Shown: positions 7,845 through 15,369, numbered from the stretch's first letter. The stretch is 64,000 nt of DNA from Glaciibacter superstes DSM 21135 (GCF_000421145.1 NZ_ATWH01000009.1:62001-126000), one strand, 5' to 3'. Numbers and translations: made by a program. The notes: generated by a model not told the origin, from the letters alone.

Positions 7845-8603
7845 CTAGCCGCCGTAATACTCCGGAGCCTTTTTCCACTTCAGCCACGGCTCCATCTCGT
7901 GCGATGGGTAAATTTCTGCTCCGCGCGTGCGCCCGACGTAGCTGAGCTTGCGCAGCGAGTCCACACAGGCAGCGGGGTCGAGGTGGAATCCACCGATCAC
8001 TTCGGCATCCAGAGCCTTGTACGTGTAGGCCGCGTCGCCAGCGAACAGCATGGCTGGCGAGTCACCCATCTCGACGAGCATGGAGTAGTGGGCGACCGTG
8101 TGGCCGGGCGTCTCGATGAGAGTGACACCGGGCACGACTTGGTACTCCCCAGAGATGAACTTGTATTTGGACTTGTCAAAGTGAAACGAGAGGTCCGAGT
8201 AACCGAGGCGCTCAAAGGGCTCGGGCACGAGGGCGTGCCGCAGTTCGTCCTTGTGCACCAAAATCTGGGCGTTGGTGAGGTACTTATTGCCGCCAACGTG
8301 GTCGAAGTGAAAATGCGAGTTGATGACGATGTCAATGTCTTCGGGCGTCAGCCCACATCGTGCGAGCTGCGCCGGGATGGTCTGCTCGGGCGTCTGCTCG
8401 GGCTTTTCGAACGGCAGCACCTCGTTGACGTGATCGAGGTCAAAGCCCGTGTCGAACAGGATGTTTGGGCCGCCATCGATCTGCACCAGCACGCTATAGA
8501 CCGGGAAACGCACCTCGTTGCCGAGATCGTGGTGCCAGTGCACCTGCGAGCCATCGATTACCAAACTGCCGCCATCGAGCAGCGTGACCTTAGGGTCGGG
8601 CAT
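7845..8603 (-). CDS. Metallo-beta-lactamase-fold hydrolase, probable 4-pyridoxolactonase
   Basis: From the ATG at 8603 (AGGAGG exactly 6 bases upstream decides this start against the longer in-frame ORF) the protein is 252 residues. It has the metallo-beta-lactamase motif SHFHFDH (His97, His99, Asp101, His102), GHT at 167-169 and Asp190. LLDGGSLV, VRFPVYSVLV, HVNEVLPFEKPEQ and ERLGYSDLSFHFD resemble the M. loti 4-pyridoxolactonase (mlr6805) as I recall it; that enzyme hydrolyses 4-pyridoxolactone to 4-pyridoxic acid with zinc. AHL lactonases share the fold but not these stretches. It is the first gene of the long minus-strand operon. Confidence 0.85.
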   Translation of the reverse strand: MPDPKVTLLDGGSLVIDGSQVHWHHDLGNEVRFPVYSVLVQIDGGPNILFDTGFDLDHVNEVLPFEKPEQTPEQTIPAQLARCGLTPEDIDIVINSHFHFDHVGGNKYLTNAQILVHKDELRHALVPEPFERLGYSDLSFHFDKSKYKFISGEYQVVPGVTLIETPGHTVAHYSMLVEMGDSPAMLFAGDAAYTYKALDAEVIGGFHLDPAACVDSLRKLSYVGRTRGAEIYPSHEMEPWLKWKKAPEYYGG

Positions 8604-8673
8604 CAGCATCCTCCTCATTGAGATACGACCACGAGCAGCGCTAAGTTCTCTCAAGCAGCGCAACATTTCTATC

Positions 8674-8703
8674 ATGCTATGAGAACAGTTCAACGCCTGT
8701 CAA
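8674..8703 (-). promoter_or_regulatory. Promoter of the minus-strand B6 operon
   Basis: A consensus TTGACA (8698-8703) is followed after 18 bases by TAGCAT (8674-8679) on the minus strand, about 70 bases before the lactonase ATG. It faces the plus-strand promoter at 8759-8787 across a 223-base divergent gap. Confidence 0.6.
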
Positions 8704-8758
8704 CCGCAGCAAGCCCACGGCGCGGGCGGCCCGGTCGACGATCCGAGCAAACTCGGCC

Positions 8759-8787
8759 TTGAAACTTTTCTCACATAACGAGATAGT
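8759..8787 (+). promoter_or_regulatory. Promoter of the VOC/alcohol dehydrogenase/DUF1185 operon
   Basis: TTGAAA (8759-8764), a 17-base spacer and GATAGT (8782-8787) precede the GTG start at 8827 by about 40 bases. The spacer contains TCTCACATAACGAGA, an imperfect inverted repeat that could bind the IclR protein; its CTCAC half-site recurs in the palindrome at 2126-2140. Confidence 0.5.
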
Positions 8788-8826
8788 TGTATCAACATGC
8801 AATGCGCGAGTCAAAGGAGATTCATT

Positions 8827-9225
8827 GTGCCAGCTCAGACCACGAGGGCCGGGGTCATCCTCGCCGCCGCCGATGTATTTGGCCTCGCCACGTTCTACAC
8901 CCAGGTGCTCGGCTTTGAGGTTTCGTCCAAATACGAGGATCCGCCATACATCATCCTAGAGAAGCAGGGCATGAGGCTCTCGCTCACCGAAGATGGCCAT
9001 CGGGGCGACGACCTGCCCGAGTTCACCTTCCGAAGGGTCGCGTCGACAACCGAGCGACCCGTCTGCCTAGTGCTCGAGGTGGAGGACTGTGATGCAGTGC
9101 GTGCCGAGCTCACCGAGCACGACGTCAACTTCCGGTCCGAAACGTTCCGCCCTTCCTGGGGTGGCGCACGCTTCTTTCTGGCCGATCCCGAGAACAATCT
9201 CATCGAAATCGAGGAGCTGGCATGA
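8827..9225 (+). CDS. VOC-family (glyoxalase/dioxygenase fold) protein
   Basis: The GTG at 8827 is preceded by AAAGGAG at 8 bases and gives a 132-residue protein; the in-frame ATG at 8797 lacks a ribosome site. The fold is a vicinal-oxygen-chelate domain: ILAAADVFGLATFYTQVLGFEV opening, then VLEVEDCDAVRAELTEHDVNF and the closing ARFFLADPENNLIEIEE with the usual Glu ligand. Substrates of the family range from methylglyoxal and antibiotics to ring-cleavage compounds. The gene overlaps the dehydrogenase by ATGA, so it is part of the plus-strand operon of the B6 block. Its exact reaction cannot be read from sequence. Confidence 0.85.
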   Translation: MPAQTTRAGVILAAADVFGLATFYTQVLGFEVSSKYEDPPYIILEKQGMRLSLTEDGHRGDDLPEFTFRRVASTTERPVCLVLEVEDCDAVRAELTEHDVNFRSETFRPSWGGARFFLADPENNLIEIEELA

Positions 9226-10256
9226 AAACAATCGTTCTAGAAGCAAAAGAGAGCATCGGCATCCAGGACCGTCCGAACCCCAAACTCGAGTCGGCCTCCG
9301 ACGCGATCGTTCGCGTCAGCCTTTCCGCCATCTGCGGAGCCGATCTCTTGCCCTACCACGGCCACACGCCGGGCTTCGAGTTCGGCATGATCCCGGGGCA
9401 CGAGTTCGTTGGCGTTGTGACTGAAGTCGGCACCGATGTGATCGGCGTGAAGGTCGGCGACCGGGTCGTGAACACGAGTATGACCAGCTGCGGCGAGTGC
9501 GCGATGTGCGCAAAGGGTCGCTGGACTCAATGCGAATCGCGCGCCCTGTTCGGCTACTCGGGGGTGTACCCCAAGCTTGACGGCGGCCAGGCGGAGTATG
9601 TACGCGTGCCCAACGCCGCCCGCAGCCTCATGCCGCTCGCCGACTCGGTTGCGAGCGAGGACGCGCTATTTCTCGCTGACATTCTGCCGACCGGATACGC
9701 CGGGGTTGACGCGGCTGGCGTGACCGCTGGCGAGCTTGTGGTGGTGCAGGGTGTGGGCCCCGTCGGACTGATGGCAATCATGGTTGCTCTGCAGCGCGGC
9801 GCGCGGGTCGTCGCCATCGACGGTGTGCCGAATCGCCGTGAGCTCGCAGCAAAGCTGGGCGCCATCACCGCAGAGCCGGCCGAGGCGCGAGAGGTTGTTG
9901 CTCGCGAGAGCGCCGGCGACGGGGCCGACTGTGTGATTGAGGCTTCTGGCAGCATCCCCGCGCTCACGGAGGCCCTTCACCTGGCACGACCCCAGGGCAA
10001 GATTTCAGTGATCGGTGCTCACTTTGAGAACGACTTTCCGCTCGACAATGGTGTGATGTTTGAGAAGGAACTCACGTTGAAGTTCTGCATCGGTAATCCG
10101 TTCGAGACCCGCGAATTGCTCCTCGGCATGATCCAGTCGGGCGAGCTCGCGCCGCGTGAGGTCTTGACGCACGTCCTACCCTTCACCGAGGCTGAAGACG
10201 CCTACCGCAAGTTTGACAATCGCGAGTACGTGAAGGTCGCCCTCACTTTCGAGTAG
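9222..10256 (+). CDS. Zinc-dependent medium-chain alcohol dehydrogenase, candidate 4-pyridoxic acid dehydrogenase
   Basis: A 344-residue MDR enzyme with a catalytic zinc site (Cys in AICGADLL, GHEFVGV), the four-Cys structural zinc loop CGECAMCAKGRWTQC (about 90-104) and a GVGPVGLMAI cofactor loop. It starts within the VOC stop codon (ATGA overlap). The otherwise complete B6 route in this block lacks an enzyme to oxidise the 5-hydroxymethyl group of 4-pyridoxic acid to the aldehyde. This is the only alcohol dehydrogenase here, so I infer it does that step, which in M. loti is carried out by a different enzyme. A generic threonine or sorbitol dehydrogenase-like role is the alternative. Confidence 0.85.
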   Translation: MKTIVLEAKESIGIQDRPNPKLESASDAIVRVSLSAICGADLLPYHGHTPGFEFGMIPGHEFVGVVTEVGTDVIGVKVGDRVVNTSMTSCGECAMCAKGRWTQCESRALFGYSGVYPKLDGGQAEYVRVPNAARSLMPLADSVASEDALFLADILPTGYAGVDAAGVTAGELVVVQGVGPVGLMAIMVALQRGARVVAIDGVPNRRELAAKLGAITAEPAEAREVVARESAGDGADCVIEASGSIPALTEALHLARPQGKISVIGAHFENDFPLDNGVMFEKELTLKFCIGNPFETRELLLGMIQSGELAPREVLTHVLPFTEAEDAYRKFDNREYVKVALTFE

Positions 10257-10301
10257 CCCTCGCGCTTTGCAGATCAACCAACCGCAAAATAGGGAATCAC
10301 A

Positions 10302-10856
10302 ATGAAGTTTCGCAAGCTGACGACGACTATCGAAGAGATCGCGTTTGAGGGCGGCCGTCAGGTAGATCCGATCGCACGGGTCGCCATTGTGGCAGCGGTC
10401 ATTGAGAACCCATGGGCGGGCCAGTCTTTTGTGGAAGACCTCGGCCCGGGGATCGCGAGCTGCGCCTCCGACCTCGGAGCGCTACTCGCGCCGCGGGTAA
10501 TGGAAGCGCTTGGTGCCCCACTCGAGGCCTACGGGAAGGCCGCTATTGTGGGGCTGAACGGCGAGATCGAACACGGATCAGCATTGATTCACACCTTGTC
10601 GTTCGGCAATCATTTCCGCAACGCCGCAAACGCTACAACGTTGCTCCCCGCGGGCGAGAAGCGCGGCCCGGCCGGCATCATCTTCGACATTCCGCTCAAG
10701 CACTTCACCGACGCGACGGTGCGCTCGCACCATCAGACGATCGAGGTACGCATCTCAGACGCACCGCACGCCGACGAGATCGTCGTCGCGCTTGCGGGCG
10801 CGGCTCAGGGCCGGCCGCAGCAGCGTCTCGCGACGTTCGACTCGGCTGAAAAGTAG
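10302..10856 (+). CDS. DUF1185 (amino acid synthesis family) protein, second copy
   Basis: The 184-residue protein is a paralogue of the product of 5235-5822: AAVIENPWAGQSFVEDL, EAYGKAAIVGLNGEIEHGSAL and GIIFDIPLKHF align with the corresponding stretches of that protein. It follows the alcohol dehydrogenase by 45 bases and ends 19 bases before a hairpin terminator. Having one DUF1185 gene in each divergent transcription unit suggests the two products could form a hetero-oligomer or serve successive steps, but no reaction is known for the family as far as I am aware. Confidence 0.85.
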   Translation: MKFRKLTTTIEEIAFEGGRQVDPIARVAIVAAVIENPWAGQSFVEDLGPGIASCASDLGALLAPRVMEALGAPLEAYGKAAIVGLNGEIEHGSALIHTLSFGNHFRNAANATTLLPAGEKRGPAGIIFDIPLKHFTDATVRSHHQTIEVRISDAPHADEIVVALAGAAQGRPQQRLATFDSAEK

Positions 10857-10875
10857 CGCGTCGAGCGCAAGTAGA

Positions 10876-10907
10876 CCCCGGGGCAGTTAGTTGCCCGGGG
10901 CTTTACT
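10876..10907. terminator. Hairpin terminator between DUF1185 and lipoprotein genes
   Basis: CCCCGGGGCA and TGCCCGGGG pair around a GTTAGT loop with one bulged G, followed by CTTTACT. It lies between two convergent genes and may work in both directions, overlapping the end of the lipoprotein gene. Confidence 0.6.
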
Positions 10908-11295
10908 ATGCCGCCCGAAAGCCGGGCTGATCCTCGTAGACGGGCATGTCACTGTAGAACGCCCAGAGGTAGCAATAATCGCTGACAGGGTCGCTCGTCA
11001 CGCTGCCAAGGCAGATCATGTCTCGGTATCGTTCGGTGTCGTTCTGCTCGTAATGCAGTCGGCATAGTACGCGAAACGTGTCGTCATCGATCATGCTCTC
11101 CGACGGCTTCCAGCACTCGACCTGTGTGACGGGCTCCGCGAGCTGCGAGTCCTTGGGGGCAATCTCGGCGAGCTGGGCGATGATTCTGCCATCCTCGCCA
11201 CCAACGGTCGGAATCCCGCTCGCGCAACCGGCGAAGCTGAACACCGCGGCGGCGGTCACCAGCGCTAATACGCGCAACATAATCTTCTTCTTCAT
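10906..11295 (-). CDS. Small secreted lipoprotein of unknown function
   Basis: The ATG at 11295 has GTGAGG about 7 bases upstream and gives 129 residues. The N-terminus is Lys-rich (MKKKIML), then hydrophobic, with a lipobox FAGC, so it is a predicted lipoprotein. The mature part is acidic and carries four Cys (VECWKP, VLCRLHY, MICLGS, DYCYLWAF) that may form disulfides outside the cell. I recognise no family. The gene is convergent with the B6 plus-strand operon and is probably monocistronic. Confidence 0.75.
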   Translation of the reverse strand: MKKKIMLRVLALVTAAAVFSFAGCASGIPTVGGEDGRIIAQLAEIAPKDSQLAEPVTQVECWKPSESMIDDDTFRVLCRLHYEQNDTERYRDMICLGSVTSDPVSDYCYLWAFYSDMPVYEDQPGFRAA

Positions 11296-11611
11296 TCGGG
11301 CCTCACCCATCGCGGTCCTACCTCCGTTTCACAGTAGCGGCTTGGGCGTGAGCTCCAACGCCACCGCAACCGCATACCGATCGAGTGTGCAGTTTGACGT
11401 GGTCCGCCAGGGACCGCGACAGTACGGCTCCAGTCCGTCGTTCCATAAGACCGTGACCGGGCATTGGTCACGGCCGGGGCTCGCCAAAACGCTGGACGCC
11501 GGCGCCCGACCGTGCCACGCTTTTCTTCTGGCGGTTTTTCACCCGAGAACGCAGAGAAGCGATACGACCATGACCACACGACCCTGACGACACGACCATG
11601 ACCACACGACG
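11296..11611. other. Intergenic stretch with a hairpin and a 19-bp direct repeat
   Basis: No convincing gene is seen. CCGTGACC and GGTCACGG (11451-11473) form an 8-bp stem around a 7-base loop. Just before the next gene, ACGACCATGACCACACGAC occurs twice (11564-11582 and 11592-11610). Each copy contains an ATG opening a five-codon reading frame (M-T-T-R-P and M-T-T-R-R). The second frame's stop overlaps the start codon of the flavoprotein gene (ATGA, 11612-11615). This could be a leader or chance duplication. Confidence 0.5.
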
Positions 11612-13289
11612 ATGACGTCGGCAGACCTTTCACCCGCGACCGGCGTGGTTCCCGGCAGCCCGCAACTGAGCGATGCACAGCTCGAACGGATGCGCGGCTA
11701 CGGCGTGGCAGAAGACGTCGCCACGGGAGACGTCAACTTTCGCTCCGGCGACCGAAGCTACGACTTGGTACTCGTCGATTCCGGCGAGATCGAGGTGGTG
11801 CGCGAGGCAACGCAAGACGCTCCGGAGGAACGGGTCGGGCGTCACGGCGCCGGGCGATTCATCGGCGAACTCAGCCTCCTCACCGGGCAAACGATCTACC
11901 TCACGGCACGCGCCAGCGAACCCGGCCGCATCCATCGCATCTCCCCCGACCGTTTTCGGCAGTTGATGGCCGAAGACACCGAACTCTCCGATCTGCTGCT
12001 TCGCACGTTTCGAACGCGACGCGACCTCATCCGTAACGGGCCGGCCGCACGCAGCATCGAGGTCTTTGGCACGCCCTGGTCTGCGGCCGGGTTTGCTCTG
12101 AAGTCCTACCTTCTGCGACTTGAGCTGCCGTACCAATGGATTCACGACGAGTCCGTCGCCGGTCTCGCGCTCGCCCGCACACTCGACATCAGCACCACCG
12201 ACTCCCCTGCCGTGGTGATCGGCGACCAGGTGATTCGGAATGCCACGCCCGGCCAGGTTGCCGCCCGGCTGGGTCTCTCGCTGCCCGTCGGCGAAAGCGA
12301 AGACGTCGACCTCGTCGTGGTCGGCGGCGGGCCGGCCGGTCTTGCCGCGGCGGTGTATGGAGCGTCGGAGGGGCCTCAGCACCGTGGTGCTCGACGAAAT
12401 CGGGCCGGGCGGGCAGGCAGCCGCGAGCTCGCGCATCGAGAACTACCTGGGTTTTCCGAACGGCATCAGCGGCGCGGAGCTGACCGCGCTGGCCACCGTG
12501 CAGGCCCAGAAATTCGGCACCCGCATGTACAGCCCGTGCGCAGTGATCGCCCTCACGATTGACGGTGAACGGATGTCGGTCACCCTCGAAGACGGTGCCG
12601 AACTGAACGCCCGCGCCGTGGTCGTGTCGACCGGCGCGCACTATCGTTCGCTGCCTCTGGAGCGGTGGGACGACTACGTCGGCATCGGAATCTACTACGC
12701 GGCGACCGAACTCGAGGCCCGGCTCATCTCCGCGTCGCCGGTGACGGTTGTCGGCGGAGCGAACTCAGCCGGCCAGGCGGCGCTGTTCTTCGCCTCGCGC
12801 GGGAGCGAGGTGTCGCTGGTGGTACGCGGGCCAGACATTCGGGCACGGATGTCGAGCTACCTCGTCGACCGGTTGGTCGTCGATCCGCGGGTGACGATCC
12901 ATCAGTCGGCCGAGGTGTCTGGGCTGGAGGGAGAGGCGCGGCTGGAGCGGATCTCGATCACCGACCACTCGTCGGGCGAGACGCAGCCTCTGGAGTGTCG
13001 CGGGCTGTTCTGCTTCATCGGGGTCGAACCGGCGTCGTCGTGGCTGGACGGCATCGTGACCGATGACGAGGGCTTCATCAAGACGGATGTGCAGCTGGCC
13101 GCCGCAGATCTCGGCGAGGTGTGGTCGGCACTGGGGCGGGCGCCGCTGCCGTTCGAGACGAGCATTCCCCGCGTTTTCGCCGCAGGAGATGTGCGTCGAG
13201 GATCAATGAAGCGCGTCGCGGCCGCCGTGGGCGAGGGCGCGAGCGCCGTCGCATCCGTTCACGTGTCTCTGGGCGTGCGCACGGCCTGA
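11612..13289 (+). pseudogene. cNMP-binding / thioredoxin-reductase-like flavoprotein, frameshifted
   Basis: Two overlapping frames together encode one protein of about 558 residues. The N-terminal 130 residues are a cyclic-nucleotide-binding-like domain (GRHGAGRFIGELSLLTGQ). A glutaredoxin-like segment (FGTPWSAAGFALKSYLLR) follows, then a FAD/NAD reductase fold (VVVGGGPAGLAAAVYG ... VTVVGGANSAGQAA ... RVFAAGDVR). The frame shifts where a run of four G (12370-12373) needs only three; removing one G restores continuity. Where thioredoxin reductases carry the redox CxxC this protein reads YYAATE, so it is not a normal thioredoxin reductase. A sequencing or assembly error in the G-run is as likely as a true mutation. 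No ribosome site is visible at the start. Confidence 0.8.
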
Positions 13290-13308
13290 CGGTTCGCTGG
13301 GTCTGGGT

Positions 13309-13340
13309 CAGGTTGACAGGGTTGCAGGTTGACAGGGTTG
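13309..13340 (+). repeat. Tandem 16-bp repeat in the RES toxin-antitoxin promoter
   Basis: CAGGTTGACAGGGTTG is repeated twice without a spacer (13309-13324, 13325-13340). Each copy contains a perfect TTGACA -35 hexamer. TACTCT at 13345-13350 could be the -10, close to the ATG at 13357. A repeat at this position is a typical autoregulatory operator for an antitoxin. Confidence 0.55.
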
Positions 13341-13356
13341 CGCGTACTCTTGAGAG

Positions 13357-13878
13357 ATGAGCATCCAGCAACCGGCCACGCATCCGATCGACAGTCAAAC
13401 GCGCAAGCGTCTCCTCGAAGCGGTCTCCGTGAGGCTTGACGCTTTGGATGCCGGCCAAGTGACGGCCGGACGCGTCGACGAGCTCGCGGAGCGGATGGTC
13501 GCGGTGATCCCGCAGCCCAGCCCTTGGAACGACGTCCTCGGCCCGTTCTATTCCACGCAGGCCGTTCAACGCTTTCTCGGTGTGACCCGCCAGGCTGTGC
13601 AGAAGCGAGTCCGCTCCGGGTCTCTGGTGCGCGTGGTCACTCAGGACGGAACTTCGCTCTTCCCCGCGTTCCAGTTCCGCGACGCTCGCCCCGTGCAGGG
13701 GCTGCTCGAGGTGGTCGCCGAGCTGCGCCGGGGCACTACTGACGAGTACGCGATCGCACAGTGGCTGGCAATCCGCGACCCGGCCTCAGGGACATCGCCG
13801 CTTGACCGCATGGTTGCCGGCCAGATCGCCGCTGTGCTGAGCGAGGCGGCTCACACCGCGGCGGCTTGGGCCGCCTGA
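13357..13878 (+). CDS. Antitoxin of a RES-type toxin-antitoxin pair
   Basis: The 173-residue protein has a helical N-terminal region and a central DNA-binding segment (FYSTQAVQRFLGVTRQAVQKRVRSGSL, about 63-89) that resembles an excisionase/MerR-like recognition helix. The C-terminal half (FQFRDARPVQGLLEVVAEL, YAIAQWLAIRDP) is the antitoxin domain seen upstream of RES toxins in actinobacteria. The stop TGA overlaps the toxin ATG (TGATG at 13876-13880). It should bind and neutralise the toxin and repress its own promoter through the tandem repeat upstream. Confidence 0.8.
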   Translation: MSIQQPATHPIDSQTRKRLLEAVSVRLDALDAGQVTAGRVDELAERMVAVIPQPSPWNDVLGPFYSTQAVQRFLGVTRQAVQKRVRSGSLVRVVTQDGTSLFPAFQFRDARPVQGLLEVVAELRRGTTDEYAIAQWLAIRDPASGTSPLDRMVAGQIAAVLSEAAHTAAAWAA

Positions 13879-14483
13879 TGGCACCTGCCCAGCAGCTGCC
13901 GGCACCGAATCGCCCACTGACCGGGTTCCCGGAGGCCATCATTCCAGACGGGACTCCTGTCTATCGTGCATTCAACGTCAGTCGCAGTCCCGGCTTCTAC
14001 ACCTCAGGGCGGGGAGGGCGCTTCAACCTCGTCACACCCCGCGGGACACTCTATTTCGCCTCCGACATCGACACTGCGGTCAGGGAGAAAGTCCGCGAAG
14101 CAGTCGTGACCTCTCGCATCATCTCGCGCGGCATGGCCGACAGTTTCCACGTCGCCGTGTTCAACGCCGACGGTGTGCGCGGCGCCGACCTCGCACACGT
14201 TGCAGCCGCCCGGTTCGGCGTTACCCGCGAGCTGGGGACGATGGATGACTACACCGTCACTCGCGCTTGGGCGGCCGCATTCGATGCGGAGGGCTTCGAT
14301 GGAGTCCATTACGGTTCCCGTTTCACGACCCGCCAGGCTGCGGCATGGGCTGTCTTCGGGGCAGAGGGCGAAACCGACCTGTGCGCGACATCCGTCATCT
14401 CAGGAGATGAGGCCTGCCAGATCGCGCACATCACCGTCGCTGGGCCCATCGTCTCTGCGGAGTCCGCTGACATCCTCGAATAG
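13878..14483 (+). CDS. RES-domain toxin (NAD+ phosphorylase family)
   Basis: Starting at the ATG that overlaps the antitoxin stop, the product is 201 residues. It shows the RES layout: VYRAFNVSRSPGFYTSGRGGRFN (the conserved Arg region), LYFASDIDTAVREKV (Glu) and a Ser in LCATSVIS near the C-terminus. Known RES toxins degrade NAD+ by phosphorolysis and arrest growth. The pair lies between a decayed flavoprotein gene and further toxin-antitoxin genes, typical of an accessory region. A convergent hairpin terminator follows at 14542-14573. Confidence 0.85.
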   Translation: MAPAQQLPAPNRPLTGFPEAIIPDGTPVYRAFNVSRSPGFYTSGRGGRFNLVTPRGTLYFASDIDTAVREKVREAVVTSRIISRGMADSFHVAVFNADGVRGADLAHVAAARFGVTRELGTMDDYTVTRAWAAAFDAEGFDGVHYGSRFTTRQAAAWAVFGAEGETDLCATSVISGDEACQIAHITVAGPIVSAESADILE

Positions 14484-14541
14484 CGTCGTGTGCACATTTT
14501 GGGCCCAGACCGCGGCCGATGGCGGGACCGCGGGGTTTGCC

Positions 14542-14573
14542 AGAGCGAATCGCTCAGGGACCGGATTCGCTCT
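14542..14573. terminator. Hairpin between convergent RES toxin and PNPOx-like genes
   Basis: AGAGCGAATC and GATTCGCTCT form a perfect 10-bp stem around a 12-base loop, positioned between two convergent genes. There is no T-run, so termination is inferred from position and stem strength. Confidence 0.55.
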
Positions 14574-14600
14574 CTGACGGGTCGCGCGTCGCCCTCGCCG

Positions 14601-15041
14601 TTATCGGCTCGTGCGAAACCGAATACCCGTGACCGTTCGAGGTGTGACCTCGAAGTAGTTCCACTTGTCGGAACCGGTCATGGTGGGGAGGTCGCTCACT
14701 CCCGAATCGAGGATCTGCGCCTCGTCGTTCAGTCGGTGCGCGTCACCACGGATGACCACGCTGAACCTTTTTCCGCCGTCTGTACCGTCGATCTCCACCG
14801 CCACTCCGGGCCGCTTGGTGAGACTGACGACCTTCGTACCTGGAGCGCTGCGGAAGAACAGCGACTCAGACTCCACGAGGTAGTTGATCGGAAAGATGTC
14901 GGCGCCGAGGTCATCGCACACGGCAAGGCGGGCAACGCGGTTGGCTGAAAGCAGCCGCCAGCATTCGGCCACATCGAGTGTTTCAGTGTCACCCACAGCA
15001 GCTGGTTCTTGGGGCGTGTGAAGGTACGGATTGACTGTCAT
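14601..15041 (-). CDS. Pyridoxamine 5'-phosphate oxidase-like flavin-binding protein
   Basis: The ATG at 15041 with GAGGG 8 bases upstream gives 146 residues of split-barrel fold: LDVAECWRLLSANRVARLAV, FPINYLVESESLFFRSAPGTKV, GVAVEIDGTDGG and the closing YFEVTPRTVTGIRF. Members of this actinobacterial group bind FMN, F420 or heme and often reduce quinones or other substrates; true PLP synthesis is unlikely for this type. The reading frame continues upstream without a stop for another 86 codons into a ribbon-helix-helix-like segment, described separately, so a 232-residue fusion starting at 15299 is possible. Confidence 0.8.
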   Translation of the reverse strand: MTVNPYLHTPQEPAAVGDTETLDVAECWRLLSANRVARLAVCDDLGADIFPINYLVESESLFFRSAPGTKVVSLTKRPGVAVEIDGTDGGKRFSVVIRGDAHRLNDEAQILDSGVSDLPTMTGSDKWNYFEVTPRTVTGIRFRTSR

Positions 15042-15299
15042 GACTGAGCCCTCAGTTTCTGTCGGCGCGCGTCTGGGTGTGAGCGGCCCTCGATCGGGAA
15101 CCGAGGTCTTGGGTGCCACAAATTCTAGCTGTTCTCCCTTTGGCGCGGACGGGGATCCGCTCGAAATCACGGCCGCGAGACGGGTTGCACGCACGACGAA
15201 TGTCGAGACTGATTCGTTCGCCAGCGCCGCCGCTTGAACAATGCGACTCTCGCTGTCGGAGTCAATGCGGGCTTCGATCCTGCGTGTCTTCGCTGCCAT
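15042..15299 (-). other. In-frame ribbon-helix-helix (DUF1778-like) extension upstream of the PNPOx-like gene
   Basis: An ATG at 15299 opens MAAKTRRIEARIDSDSES, then IVQAAALANESVSTFVVRA, which resembles the first half of a DUF1778/TacA antitoxin. The second half is not recognisable, and the frame runs without a stop into the flavin protein. No acetyltransferase toxin partner is present. It is either a truncated antitoxin gene fused by chance or a real DNA-binding extension. Confidence 0.45.
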
Positions 15300-15369
15300 G
15301 GTCACCTCTGAACAATTTGTGCGGGATTTGCACGGCGCTTTGCAGGGTGGAACGCTACGGGTGCAGCAG

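Noticed and set aside
11292-11678. 128-codon minus-strand frame in the 11.3-11.6 kb gap
   Set aside because: Arg/Trp-rich translation, no family, and it overlaps the starts of both neighbouring genes.
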